Positions 21,941 to 33,106 are shown, counted from the first letter of the stretch. The stretch: DNA of 64,000 bases from Lepus europaeus (GCF_033115175.1 NC_084834.1:91531808-91595807), one strand, 5' to 3'. Translations and numbers: made by a program. The notes: a model not told the origin generated them from the letters alone.

Positions 21941-22844
21941 TGCTATAATGAATTGTGATTAGGTATGGAATTCACTTAATTGACCACACTTAGTATTTAC
22001 CCAAACTGTTATTTCTAGAGTCAGATGGTGGGTCAGGGGAAGTGAGCTGGGCAGATCAAGACATGATTCTCAAATTCTTTTGAAGACATTAGGATCTAAA
22101 ACTAAGAGGCACTGACCATCCCAGCTTTCCCACTTGGAGAATCAAAGGCATCATGACCCACATGAATTAAAAACTCAGCTCTCTTGGGGCTGTGGCGTGC
22201 CCTCTTCACTGTGGCCATGGTGATTTGGAAGCAGAGTCGATCTCCATCATTCGTCTCCAGAGACAGGAAGTCATGACCATTACTGTCCTCCCATGCTAAA
22301 GTCATTGCTCTTCTCTCTTATTTATAGAACTAAATTATTCCAAGGAATCTCAGGACAGATAACTCTTCTGCCCAATTACTCTCCAGTTCTGGAAACCCTA
22401 AATGATTCTACTCATGTGCCCACTTTCCCTCTCAGGACCAGATTTACACATACAGAAAAATAAGAACAAAGGGTCACATAGTGTAATTTAAGAAAACCAT
22501 TATTTTCCCACTGCCTGGTTCAATTCAAAAGCTAGAGAATCATTTGCATTGACAAGTAAACATCACTGGGAAGAGTAAGAGAAGTCCATCAATAATTCAC
22601 ACTCTATTGCAAATTACTAAAGTTCAGTGGTGTTCCTCCCATTTATCTGTCTGAAACTTTTGGCTTTCTCATCAATGATCTCTAAATGCACACCTGAACA
22701 GCTGTTCTCAGTAAACAGTGTCTGTGTACAGAGATTATGTATGCAGTATGGAATACCCATACACAATACATTTAAGAGAAACTATTTTCTAGAACTGTAA
22801 GGCACTGGAAATAACAACCTAAACACATATAATTTGTTTATGAT
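21941..22844. other. Unique sequence
   Basis: No gene or repeat is recognised. Confidence 0.45.
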
Positions 22845-22990
22845 TTATTCTGGTGCATCAATTCATTTAATTTTCACTCGATTCTGTGAGACAAAATTAT
22901 AACAACTTCAATTTATAGATGAGAGAATTTTTTAAGGTTGGAAAAAATACTTTATGAAGCTATAAGAAGCACTGAGTATATTTAAACTGC
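22845..22990 (-). repeat. MIR SINE relic
   Basis: 'attcatttaattttcactcgattctgtgagacaaaattataacaacttcaatttatagatgagagaatt' follows reversed MIR (ctcatttaatcctcacaacaaccctatgaggtagg ... cccattttacagatgaggaaac). Confidence 0.7.
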
Positions 22991-23179
22991 AATCCAGAGT
23001 TAGATAGAAACAGAATGTAATAACAGTTCAATTCCAAAATAAATGTTATTGTAGGAGAAACCATGAAATTTCTTTAACACTTGATTTTGAGTAGTAAACT
23101 GCACTAGTTTTCTAAAACATCTCTGAGAAATCAATATTTACAGTAGATGCAGTATTTATGAAAAATCTCAAATATATTC

Positions 23180-23215
23180 ATGTGTGTATATATATATATA
23201 TATATATACACATAT
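23180..23215 (+). repeat. (TA)n microsatellite
   Basis: tgtgtgtatatata...tatacaca: about 13 TA units in an AT-rich setting. Confidence 0.9.
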
Positions 23216-23573
23216 TCCAAGATTACATGAACTAGGAAACAGGTTGTATATCTTAATGGCAATACTAGAGTGCAGAGCTTGAGACTTGGATTTATAAATG
23301 CTTTTCAGAGCATGGGGTTTAGAAAAGGAACAGACATCTAGTTTTCAAAACCTAAAGTTTTTCTCAGGACTGAAGTCAAAATTGTAATGGCCACAGAGGA
23401 AGAAAGGGAGGCTTTTCCTGCTGTAATTGTTCATCTGCGTCAGCAAGTCCAGTATCACTAAGATAGGAGTCACAGGGACATGCAGAGAGTTGATGAGTTT
23501 CTCCCACAGATAGACTATAGCTTGATTATACCCACTGCCCTGGTCATCAGGGGTAAACTCTGCATTTCCCAAC
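23216..23573 (-). other. Probable 3' UTR-derived part of the OSBPL9 retrocopy
   Basis: This lies just beyond the stop codon of the pseudogene (reading right to left). No poly-T marking a retained A tail is visible, so the left end cannot be placed. The 82-codon minus-strand frame 23345-23593 starts inside the pseudogene and runs past the old stop, so it is not a gene. Confidence 0.4.
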
Positions 23574-26092
23574 CTAATGCTTGGCAGCACCAAGATGTTT
23601 CAGTAATGATTTATAATAAACCCAGCATTCTCCATCTTCATGAAATAACCTTGTCTCCCATTAAATTTCCTTCTCCTTCCTTTCTTGGGCTTCTGTTCCT
23701 TGTCTTTCTTCAAGTCTGTGCTTTGCTTCAGTTGCTACATCAGTGCCTCTGATTTTGAAATTGAAGATGTCATCCTTTCAAAAACTGCAAGACTCATACT
23801 CATTCTGATCTTCCAACTTCCTCACTTTCTTCTTGATTACAGGCAACATCTTTGTATCTATGTGTATTTTCCCCAATTGCATATTTTGCATCTATGACAC
23901 TATTCTACTGCCCTTCAGTGGGGCAAAAGACTTTCTGTCATTTGGAGAAAACAATCTCAGCAGTGATTCTGTGTTTCTAGCCACCATAGAAAGGTTTAGT
24001 GTGGAAGATGATATTTGCACTATTGCCTATTTTGGAACAATTAATATTGCATTCTCCTCCTAATTTCACTCAGAGCAATATGAGGATAGACCTTCCATAA
24101 CCATTGGGAAATGTGAGAATGTAATGTTCATCATAGTCTGGACATGAGACACAGCCCTGTCCTATGTTGTGCACACCAGTTGACATACCAAGGGATTTTA
24201 ATTTGGTCTAGATATGAGCACTGAACTATTGCTTCTTGTACAAACACACAGCATAAAAGGCTGAAATGGGTAGATAGATGATGGGAAATCTGTTTAGTCA
24301 TGAATGTTAAACAGGGAACTGGTACTTACCAACTGTTACAGGAACTGGTTCTTCCAAAACTAGCTCTGTGTTCTCTTCAGTGTCAAAGATTGAAAGGTCT
24401 TGCCCAAACTGGATATGGCTTTTGGGCAACTGATCCTTTCTTTCCTGCATGAAAGGCTGAGAGGTACTGTTTCACAACCAGAACCATTCAATCCCTGGGA
24501 TCCTTCTCACAAACAGGTTCAGATGTGCAAAAAAAGTCTGCATACATGTCTGAAAGAGATCTTTCAAGAATGAATGTTGTGGGAAGTAGTTTACACAGCA
24601 GACTCATAGAATAACAATCACTTTAAATAGTACTCTGACTTCAGAATCAGCCCTTAAAGGTATTCTAGTTTCACTGAAAAGCCCATGAGAGCATTTCAGG
24701 CATGGAAAGCCAAGGTACTATGGCAAAAAAAGTCCTGCATAAAAGATCTTCATGAGTGAGACCCCAGTGGAAAGAAGGGACCTTCAAAGAAGGATGTACT
24801 TTTCTCCAAAGGGTGGAGAGAATTTCCACCTCCACTTTGCCTATGGCCTTGCCTAAATACTGACAGAGACTATGGACTCAAAAGGCATCCATAGCCTTGG
24901 CAGCTCATGTCAAGAGCCTCAGGTGATCACTGATGTCACACATAAGAGTGTTAATTGTTAAATTAACAACAGGAATCATTGTGCACTTACTCCCCATGCA
25001 GGACCTCTGTCCTAAATGAGTTGTGCTATGAGATTTAACTGTAAAACTTGTTCTCAGTTTTTTTATATTTTCTGTGTGTGTAAATAGTTGAAATCTTTAC
25101 ATAGTATAGAGTTGGTCATCTGTGTATGAAGTTAATTGAAAATGAATCTTAATGGAGAATGGGACTGGAACTGGAAGAGGGAGGAGGAGGTGGGATGGGA
25201 TTGGGGGTGGGAGAGTGGGTATGGTGGGAAGAATCACTATATTCCTAAAGATGTATTTATGAAATTTATACTAATTAAACAAAAGGTTTCTAAAAAAAAA
25301 AAAAAAAGGTGAATGTTGGAAGGACTACCTTAGTTAGATCCATTCCAAGCCTAACATGTCACAAGAGGTGCTTGATAACACTCTCATGCTCCTCCATGGA
25401 CCTTGCCTCTCCATCATCATCTCTATCATCATGCAAATCAAAAAAGGGCAGCATAACTTGTTCCATTGGACTTGGATGAATTAAGTGATTCTGTGGTATC
25501 TGGCTGCTTCAGACTATTTCCTGAGCTGCTGTATGTAAGAAAGAGGCAGATCCAGACATATCTATTAAGCGTTTTGGGGATGAGCCACTTTGGTGGACTA
25601 CATCAACATCATAGAATTCATCTTCACTACTAGAATAAGAGAACTCTGGGACTGTATTTGGAGACAAGTTGACATGGCTTGGAGAAGTTGGACTGCTACT
25701 AGGTGGTGAATGCCCACAGCCTGTACTGTTTAGTTATCTGATGATGTCCCAAAGTAGCTAATACATACCCAACTTGTAAGGAAGATGGACACTGCTCTGA
25801 CACATACAACTGAACAGGTTCTGGAAGTAAGACAGTCTGGGGTCATGGGTTCTAAGGGACTAGACTGATATATTGCATCTGCAAGATTAATGGTACTTCT
25901 AGCAATCTGCAGCAACACAATACAGTGTTTAATTTATTCTACCATGTTATTTGTTGTCTCTTTGAGAGTTTTGATTTTTTTCTCTGTTCCTCATCTTAGC
26001 AGTTTTGAAGCTTGGCATCAAGAAGCATCAGCCTCTGTAAGTTTTTTTAATCAAAGTCTTAGACATTAGGAACAAACCTTGAATCCAAACTC
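23574..26092 (-). pseudogene. OSBPL9: OSBPL9 (ORP9) processed pseudogene, interrupted by L1
   Basis: Read on the minus strand from 26092 down, broken frames reproduce oxysterol-binding-protein-related protein 9 in order and without introns. Landmarks are the QDFDKKLTEADA-like and TLKETTN phrases (26070-25945), DAIYQ.SPLEP (about 25880-25850), the [18 protein letters not shown] phrase (about 25600-25540), VRLGMDLTKVVLPTF (25350-25313), [13 protein letters not shown] (about 24470-24430), the ORP fingerprint region (24300-24277), [14 protein letters not shown] (24138-24095) and GAAKH-stop (stop at 23574-23576). Normal ORP9 is a lipid-transfer protein acting at ER-Golgi/endosome contacts. Here the EQVSHHPP fingerprint reads KQISHHLS, and there are many stops and frameshifts. 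The N-terminal PH-domain half is absent, so the copy is 5'-truncated. It is intronless and on no coding track, so it is an L1-mobilised mRNA copy, dead long ago. Identification is from remembered protein sequence; I rate it highly secure because of the many ordered matches. Confidence 0.9.
24580..25309 (+). mobile_element. 5'-truncated L1 (3' UTR only) inside the OSBPL9 pseudogene
   Basis: Starts TGGGAAGTAGTTTACACAGC and ends ..AATTAAACAAAAGGTTTCT plus poly-A (25291-25307). It matches the L1 3' tails at 36171 and 51249. TGAATGTTG occurs at 24571-24579 and 25310-25318. Removing the L1 and one repeat copy joins the two halves of the pseudogene within its PTFILE phrase, so the insertion is younger than the retrocopy. 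No ORF1 or ORF2 sequence is present, so it is immobile. Confidence 0.93.
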
Positions 26093-26488
26093 CCAGAGGG
26101 CAGCAAGAAGGAGGCCCGGAGAGGATGACATTTGTGCCTATGGCCTGAACCTGAGCAGGCAGCAGGGACCCTGGGGACTCACAGGTGGGGCCTGGACCCA
26201 GACCCAGACCCCTGGGGTCTACTCACTCCACAACAGGCCAGCAAGAAAGCCATTTGCCAAGGCCCCACCCTCAGTGTCTCCTGGGGAGGGAACAAGGGGT
26301 TGCTCTCAAGCACCCCTTTTCCTGCCCCTGCTGAAGCGAGGGTGATTCAGTCAGAGCAAGAAAAAGAAATTACACCTCTTGCCTGAGAAGGAGATCTGGA
26401 CTTTGAAACCCAGAGAGGAAGGTGCAATAGCTGGGAGTCTTTTCATGATGGATAGCACCCCTGTTGGTATGTTTCAAGGCTTTTGCTA
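26093..26488. other. GC-rich unassigned segment
   Basis: 26100-26390 is clearly GC-richer than its surroundings, with the motif GGACCCAGACCCAGACCCC near 26192. It carries two overlapping plus-strand frames (88 and 84 codons) without recognisable domains. It abuts the 5' end of the OSBPL9 retrocopy and matches neither L1 nor CSINE. It may be an unknown repeat, another retrocopy or old unique DNA. Confidence 0.4.
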
Positions 26489-26835
26489 GGGGCTAGCACT
26501 GTGGCGCAGTGGGTTAAGGCCCTGCCCTGAAGCACTGGCATTCCATATGAGCACCGGTTCTAGTCTCAGCTGCTCCACTTCTGATCCAGCTCCCTGCTAA
26601 TGCACCTGGGAAAGCAGCAAAGGATGGCCCAAATCCTTGGGCCCCTGCACTCACATGGGCGATCCAGAAGAAGCTTCTGGCTTTTGACTCCTAGCTTCTG
26701 ATAGGCTCAGCAATGGCTGTTGCAGCCATTTGGGGAGTGAACGAGCAGATGGAAGACCTCTCTCTCCCTCTGTGTGTGTGTGTGTCTCAACCTCTCTCTG
26801 TAGCAGTTTCAAATAAATAAGGTCTTTAAAAAAAA
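26489..26835 (+). mobile_element. CSINE with target-site duplication
   Basis: Head GGGCTAGCACTGTGGCGCAGTGG, body complete, CT/GT tract at 26758-26805, then TTTCAAATAAATAAGG and A tail. GGCTTTTGCTA (26478-26488) and GTCTTTTGTTA (26836-26846) form an imperfect flanking repeat. Confidence 0.94.
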
Positions 26836-26920
26836 GTCTTTTGTTACCATCACATCACACAATTTAGAAAACAATGGAAGTATTGTCAATGATAGGAGTC
26901 CAGCTACAAGAAATAAGAAG

Positions 26921-27245
26921 GGGCTGATGCTGTGGTGCAGTGAGTTAAAGCCCCAGCCTGCAGCACCGGCATCCCATACGGGTGCTGGTTCAAGTCCCGG
27001 CTGTCCCACTTCCAATCCAGCACCCTGCTGATGTGCCTGGGAAAGCAGTGGAAGACGGCCCAAGTCCTTGGCCTCACATGGGAGACCAGGAAGAAGCTCC
27101 TGGCTCCTGGCTTCAGGTAGGCCCAGTTCCATCTGTTGCAGCCATTTGGGGAGTGAACCAGCAGATGGAAGACCTCTCTCTGTGTCTCTCCCTCTCTCTG
27201 TAACTCTGCTTCTAAAATAAATAAATAAAATATTTTTTTAAAAAA
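26921..27245 (+). mobile_element. CSINE, full length
   Basis: Head GGGCTGATGCTGTGGTGCAG, 'atttggggagtgaaccagcagatggaagacc', tail with TAAAATAAATAAATAAAATA and poly-A. It lies in the same orientation about 85 bp after the previous copy. Confidence 0.94.
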
Positions 27246-27599
27246 GGAGAAGATATTTCAAATATGGGGAAATTCTTTCAGCTTATTTGTTCTTCCCTCT
27301 ATGTCTTCCAAGGTAAATGCAGTCTAGCTTCTTGCTTCTACCTTCACCTGAATCATTTTAACAATTCCCACAGGCCAGGCTTAAATTCTGCCTCAAAGCT
27401 ATCCAGCATTCACACTGGTACTTTGGTAAAAATCACTTGTACATGCTCATGACCGAGGCTGCCTGCCAAAGGGGGCTGCAGTGCCAGGCTGCTCAGAGCT
27501 GGGGTGTGCATACCTGAAGGATGCCCAGTCCTCCTCTGTGCCCCACACCCAGTACCCTGAAATGTGATCGCAATTGTGAAGATCTTGCAAAGTCCTCTA
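27246..27599. other. Unique sequence
   Basis: No gene or repeat is recognised. Confidence 0.5.
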
Positions 27600-27765
27600 C
27601 AGCTCTATAGATTTTGTATCCCCTAAATATGCTCATTTTCAGGAGCAGAAATTGAGACATGGAGAGTTTAAGTAATTTTCCCGAGGTTACTCAGCTACTA
27701 AACCACAGAACAGGGAATTTCAGCCAAGCTGCCTGATCCCAAAGCCTGTGTCTTTCCATAACCTA
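27600..27765 (-). repeat. MIR SINE relic
   Basis: 'tttcaggagcagaaattgagacatggagagtttaagtaattttcccgaggttactcagctactaaaccacagaacagggaatttcagcc' is reversed MIR core and 5' part. Confidence 0.8.
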
Positions 27766-28306
27766 TGACATAGAGGTATGTATGTGGCAATCTTGTGTTT
27801 AAAGCAGGAAAGACACAGATAGGGAAGTGGGTGCAGAACTGGGCCAATGAGTAGAAGTTAGAGGGAGAGTTCAGCCGAATGTAACATAGAGGTCTCTGCA
27901 TTGGCTGGGTTGCTATTTGTTTCAGCTGTAAAAACTCAACTCAAAATGCCTTAATCAAGAAAAGAAAAACCTTCCACACAAGTGGGAATTCAGAGTGTGC
28001 ATAGACATGGCTAGATCCAGGCATTAGGATGATGTCAGGAGCAATATGACTGCCTTTCTCTCTCTCTTCCTCTCCATTTTTGGACTCAGCTTCCCTGTCC
28101 ACATTGTTCCCAAGCAGAGTCTACCTTGTTGCAGAGAAATGTCACCAGTATTTCTGGGTTTACATCATCCTCACAGCTCCAATCCCATGGAGACCCACAG
28201 GAATTAACATTTAATTCTGCCTGTGGGTAAGACATGGAGAACTCTGATAGGACTTTACAGAGGATGTGACATTTACTTACATCTTAATGATGTATAGGAT
28301 GGGACG
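27766..28306. other. Unique sequence
   Basis: No gene or repeat is recognised. Confidence 0.45.
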
Positions 28307-28642
28307 GTGGTGGGCATTGTGACACAGTGGGTTTAGCCACCATTTGGGACACCTGCATCCCATGTCAAAGTGCTTGAGTTTGATTCCTGGCTCCATTTCC
28401 GATTCCAGCTTCCCACTAATGAGTATGCTGGGGAATTGCAGGTGACAGCTCAAGTACCTGGGTCCCTGCCATCCACATGAGAGACCAGGACAGAGTTCCT
28501 GGATCCTGGCTACGGCTTGTCAAGCCCCTAGCTGTTGTGGGCATTTGAAGATTGAACCAGCAAACGGAAGCTATCTCTCTCTGTTCCCCTCTTTCTCTTT
28601 CTCCCCCCCCCAAATACTTAAAAATTCTAAAAAAAAAAAAAA
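28307..28642 (+). mobile_element. CSINE, older copy
   Basis: GTGGTGGGCATTGTGACACAG head, 'gagagaccaggacagagttcctggatcc' and 'gcatttgaagattgaaccagc' in the body, CT tract, C8 run at 28604-28611 and poly-A tail. Moderately diverged. Confidence 0.9.
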
Positions 28643-29259
28643 CTTTAAAGGGAAAGGGCCTTGTAGGAAAAAAACAAAGGCTGGGGTGATATGGGACTGG
28701 ATGGGCATTCCTATCTTTGAGGGACTATTCTGTACAGCCTGAACATACCTGTGCATGCAGAGAGACATAGAGATGGGGCACTGAGAGCCACTTTGCCATA
28801 TGACCAGAAGAGCTGACATACTGAAAAAAATCCATTTTCCAAACATTCAATTCATAATGTACCAGATTTACTGATTCATAAAGCAAGACTTTTGATTATT
28901 TATATAAAGTTTACAGCAGTCTTTACTGGTCAGTGGCCTTAGTTGATCAGTTTTTATTTGATTTTGCTTTGGGGGAAGTATTTTATAGGATATTCAGGTT
29001 ATTAACACCTAAGAACGCATAGAGGGTTTAGTCTTCTTAGGATTATATTTAATAATCACAGTAGAGTATTTTAGTCAGTGACTAACTGCTAGTGTTTCAT
29101 GTGGGAAATTGTCACCTTCTATTGATTTCTTTCAATGTTTTCTCACTCTCATGATCATTCACTGCACTTTGTTGAAACTCACTAAAGACCACTCTGGATG
29201 AAGTTTTTGCCTCTCTGCCCAGACCTCACAGTTCTGATGGTTTGGACTTGTGCCACCCA
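28643..29259. other. Unique sequence
   Basis: No gene or repeat is recognised. Confidence 0.45.
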
Positions 29260-29455
29260 CAGTGGTAGCCAATGGCCAGATGTGGCTTTCTACATTTAAA
29301 TTCATTAAAATCAAATCCAATCCAATCACCATTTCAGTTGCTCCATCACATTAGGCATGTGGCAAGAGATTAGCAGCCATGTAGGGATGGTTAGCAGCTC
29401 TCCCAGCGTCCATCTTCACAGAGGGTTTCACTGCACAGCATTGTTTTAAACCCAA
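29260..29455. repeat. Relic hAT-type MER DNA transposon
   Basis: 'agtggtagccaatggccagatgtggctttctacatttaaattcattaaaatcaaat ... cagttgctccatcacattaggcatgtggcaag' fits the non-autonomous MER family whose consensus reads 'tagccacatgtggctatttaaatttaaattaattaaaat ... agttcctcagtcgcactagccac'. The subfamily is uncertain. Confidence 0.55.
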
Positions 29456-30079
29456 GCAGGGACTCCTGAGCTGTTTCCCCTAGGATTCTGTCTCTGAGTC
29501 CTTCTTCTTTATGCCCAACAGCAGCTGAGGAACCACACTTCTCTGTTTCCTCTGGTCTTGACTCCCCAGGGCCCTACTTCTGCAGGAAGGGAATTTAGAA
29601 AGCAAGCACATAGTTGATCATCATTTCCACTTCGTTCATTTTGTAGTCTGACAATAGGATGAGTGGTTCTAATAGAACACAAAGTTCATGGAAAGTGGAA
29701 TTAAAAGATAAGTTTATTTTGGTGCAAAACATTTTTTAAATCCATGCAGGTTTGTGTTTTTTTCATAATGCATTTTCCAGGAACTTTTTGAAGACCCCTC
29801 ATATTTTAAGGGCCCCTTTCCAAACTGTCTAGGCCTAATGACATGCCTCAAATAAATACAAATAGATGTTGACCTATTCTGTAATGCTTTACTTCCTCAA
29901 ATCCACTGCCCTTAGGAGGAAGGAAGGAAAATAGGGAGAGAGAGATGCTCTTGTCAGCAAACTCTTTACAAAAAAAAATATTAATTCCACTAAAAGCATC
30001 AAAAGGACTTTTTTTCCCTTAGAATAAAAAAAAAAATAGCTGCATAGCAAAATGGAAGGCATGAATGAACATTTTAAGT
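29456..30079. other. Unique sequence with one unassigned repeat-like phrase
   Basis: 29697-29800 (ttaaaagataagtttattttggtgcaaaac ... ctttttgaagacccct) reads like a dispersed retroelement tail seen in several mammals, but I cannot name it. No gene is seen. Confidence 0.4.
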
Positions 30080-30907
30080 CCTACCTGTCACAAGCCATTA
30101 GTTGAATTGCCTAAAGAAATCCCTTGACAAGTGTAAGTGCTGTTTTTATGTTAGAGAGCTTCATAATGCTGCCCACAAGAAGAAATTTCTCCACCAAAGC
30201 TCCTTCTGTTTAATAAAGTGATTTGTTCCAGTAACAGTGATAATAAAATTGCTGAATTGAAACAGGATTGTTCACTGAAGACCTGAATCCAATTTGCTGG
30301 ACTAGTGTGATTACACTTTTATCTCTGTGTTTACTCATTTGTAGAATTGCTACCAGTCTTTGATACACAATTAATGGGATTAATGGGTTTCAGGACCAGA
30401 AGGTAGTAACAGGGAGCAGAACCTGTTTTATACAGCTGCTGTGTGCTGACCTACTTGGGCCTGTGTACCTTACTGCCTTATGCTACAGAATGAGAGACTG
30501 ATTGCCTTTCTTTGTCTTTTAAAATGAGATTTCTTTTTCTCCATTGAAAAATAGTTTGAATAATTAGATCTATGTTAATGTAAGTCCTTCCCCTCTGTGA
30601 GTTCCTCAGACAATTGCTGCTGGAGTTGATAGCCCAGGAAAATCAGGTTAAGACTGGAATAGCAGCAACAATTCTCTAAAATTTAACTTTTTGTGTAACT
30701 TGTCTTCCCCATTCAATCCCATATACATATTCTTTTGTTATCAACATTACTGGCCTTAATAACATAATGAAAAATGTTGACAAACAATTTCATTCATTAC
30801 CTGGAAATTTTGGAAAGGTTAAGTATACCCATACTTGAGTTTTTTTGGTAACAGTTTACCTATGCTAATAGTTTTTCCTAATCAACATTACCTTTGGGAC
30901 AATGCCA
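30080..30907. promoter_or_regulatory. Repeat-free block, candidate conserved element in its left half
   Basis: 30080-30360 is balanced-composition unique DNA with little decay (AATTGCCTAAAGAAATCCC, GCTTCATAATGCTGCCC and AATAAAGTGATTTGTTCC are examples). No gene or repeat is seen. Regulatory function is a guess from composition. Confidence 0.25.
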
Positions 30908-31005
30908 TCTTTTTTTTTAAGATTTATTTATTTATTTGAATGTAGGAGTTACACAGAGAGAGAAGAGGCAGAGAGACAGAGGTCTTCCATCCACTTGCCA
31001 TCACT
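30908..31005 (-). mobile_element. CSINE 3' fragment, minus strand
   Basis: 'tttttttttaagatttatttatttatttgaatgtaggagttacacagagagag ... gaggtcttccatccacttgcc' is the reversed tail and adjoining body. The remainder of the SINE is missing or unreadable to about 31060. Confidence 0.85.
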
Positions 31006-31077
31006 GGGTTGCTCTGTCTGTGCATTGAGAATTCTTGAACAGGGACAGAGTCAACATTTTCTCAATCAATTCATTCT

Positions 31078-31133
31078 CTTTTTTTAAGATTTATTTATTT
31101 ACTTGAAATTCAGAGTTACAGAGAGGCAGAGGC

Positions 31134-31178
<45 letters not shown>

Positions 31179-31474
31179 GAGAGAGAGAGGGAGGGAGGGA
31201 GAGAGAGAGAGAGGGAGGGAGAGAGTCTTCCATCCAGTGATTCACTTTCCAAATGGCCACAATAGCTGGAACTGGGCTGATCTGAAACCAGGAGCCAGGA
31301 GCTTTTTTCAGGTCTCCCACATGAGTACAGGGGCCTAAAGACTTGGGCCAAATTCTCTCTGCCACAGCAGAGAGCTGGGTCAAAAGTGGAGTAGTTGGGA
31401 CTCAAACCAGCACCCAAAAGCAATACCAGTACTGCAAGCAGAAGTTTTACCCACTATGCCACAGCGCCGGCCCC
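31078..31474 (-). mobile_element. CSINE with expanded GA microsatellite, minus strand
   Basis: Reversed tail TTTTTTTAAGATTTATTTATTTACTT, body, and head CCACAGCGCCGGCCCC at 31459-31474. AATCAATTCATTCT (31064-31077) and AGTCAATTGATTCT (31475-31488) are an imperfect 14-bp target duplication. The SINE's CT tract has grown to about 100 bases of (GA)n with GGGA interruptions (31128-31227). Long Ser/Leu frames over it are artefacts. Confidence 0.95.
31128..31227 (+). repeat. Expanded (GA)n / (GGGA)n tract inside CSINE
   Basis: About 100 bases of purine repeats replace the usual 15-25 base CT tract of the SINE. It is likely to be length-polymorphic. Confidence 0.9.
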
Positions 31475-31488
31475 AGTCAATTGATTCT

Positions 31489-32192
31489 TCCATAATTCTA
31501 TTTAAGTTTGGTTTGACTTTTATTTCCATTGTTATCACTTTGTTGGCCACCTCTCTCTTTTAATTATCCATTTTTATAAAATGTCACACAGGTCTGTCAG
31601 TCTCCCAAACCAAGCATCTGCCCCTCAAGGTGCCTCTTTTACCATTTTGTCTGGTACCCAGAATGTGAACTTGCAAAAAGTACTTGATGACTGAAAAGAA
31701 AAACACAATGATTTAACCCCACAATGCACTTTGCTGTCTGTGCATGAGCTGAATAACAGATGCTCAGTGACCAATCACTGACAAATTTTGAAGTAAATGA
31801 TATCATTGGTCATTGATCATAATACGTGTCTGTTATTAATGCAGCAATTTGTGGACAGAAGAGTTAGCAGCAAGGTTTCTATTTTATGCAATTACTCACA
31901 GTTAAGATAACATAGTAACTGAAATTTGAACCACGTTGTTGGGGCACTGATATTGTTTAAATAAACCCTGATAATTAATACCTACTATTATCAGACCCTT
32001 CAAAGTGATCACTGCACATATTTCATATCCTATGCTTTCTTAATGTCTTAGGAGAACCTAGCTAATCAGCACAGATGAAAGGGATCTGTCAACAGCTTGA
32101 CCAACAAAAGAACATATGTGGTTTCTTATTTATGTAATGTGATATGCATCCCCTAAAGACTATGGCTAAACTCATGGAATACAGTAGTCAAT
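31489..32192. other. Unique sequence
   Basis: No gene or repeat is recognised. Confidence 0.45.
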
Positions 32193-32202
32193 CATGGTTT
32201 GG

Positions 32203-32421
32203 GGGACTGATGCTGTGGTGCAGCAGGTTAATGCACCGGCATCCCATATGGGCACCGGTTTGAGTCCTGGCTGCTCCACTTCCGATCCAGCTCTCTGCTA
32301 TGGCCTGGGAAAACGGGGTCCCTTCACCCATGTGGGAAACCCAGAAGAAGCTCCTGGCTCCTGGCTTTGGATTGGTGCAGCTCCAGCAGTTGCAGCCAAC
32401 TGGGGAGTGAACCATCGGATG

Positions 32422-32452
<31 letters not shown>

Positions 32453-32513
32453 GCTTCTCCTCTCTCTGTGTAACTCTTTCAAATAAATAAATAAATCTTT
32501 AAAAAAAAAAAAG
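32203..32513 (+). mobile_element. CSINE with 10-bp target-site duplication
   Basis: Head GGGACTGATGCTGTGGTGCAG, CT tract of about 24 bases (32428-32451), tail TTTCAAATAAATAAATAAATC and A12. CATGGTTTGG at 32193-32202 and 32514-32523 is a perfect flanking repeat. Confidence 0.96.
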
Positions 32514-32529
32514 CATGGTTTGGAATCTG

Positions 32530-32700
32530 ATAGAACTGAGTTCAAATGTTATTTAATCTCTCATAAACTCAGTAGTCTCATACATAAGATCTATCTCAAA
32601 GAACTGTTGTAAAGAGTTAGTGAGATATATTTGTAATGGTATTATACAGTGCCTAGTTTATGGTTGGGTTTATTTAATATTATTGACAGTAGTAAAAGTG
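32530..32700 (+). repeat. MIR SINE relic
   Basis: 'gagttcaaatgttatttaatctctcataaactcagtagtctcatac', 'aactgttgtaaagagttagtgagatatatttgtaatgg' and 'acagtgcctagtttatggttgg' follow MIR 5' to 3'. Confidence 0.75.
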
Positions 32701-32785
32701 ATGATGGTGGTCATGTCATGGGAGTATGGTGTTGGAAACCTAAAAGAGGATTAAAATACAGAAGTTTGAAAAGGCATAGGGCTGG

Positions 32786-33070
32786 GGCTGGTGCCGCGGC
32801 TCAATAGGCTAATTCTCCACCTGCGGCGCTGGCACACCAGGTTCTAGTCCCGGTGGGGGCACCAGATTCTGTCCCTGTTACCCCTCTTCCAGGCCAACCC
32901 TCTGCTATGGCCCGGGAGTGCAGTGGAGAATGGCCCAAGTCCTTGGGCCCTTCACTGCATGGGAGACCAGGAGAAGCACCTGGCTCCTGGCTTCGGATCA
33001 GCGAGATGCACCAGCTGCAGCGTGCTGGCCACGGCAGCCATTGGAGGGTGAACCAATGGCGAAAGGAAGA

Positions 33071-33106
<36 letters not shown>

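Noticed and set aside
29697-29800. Named repeat call for 'ttaaaagataagtttattttggtgcaaaac'
   Set aside because: It looks like a dispersed mammalian element, but I could not assign the family with confidence.
31091-31423. Long Ser/Leu-rich frames (also at 46845-47287, 38238-38460, 32194-32545, 52819-53109)
   Set aside because: They are translations of CT/GA microsatellites inside CSINEs and have no coding meaning.
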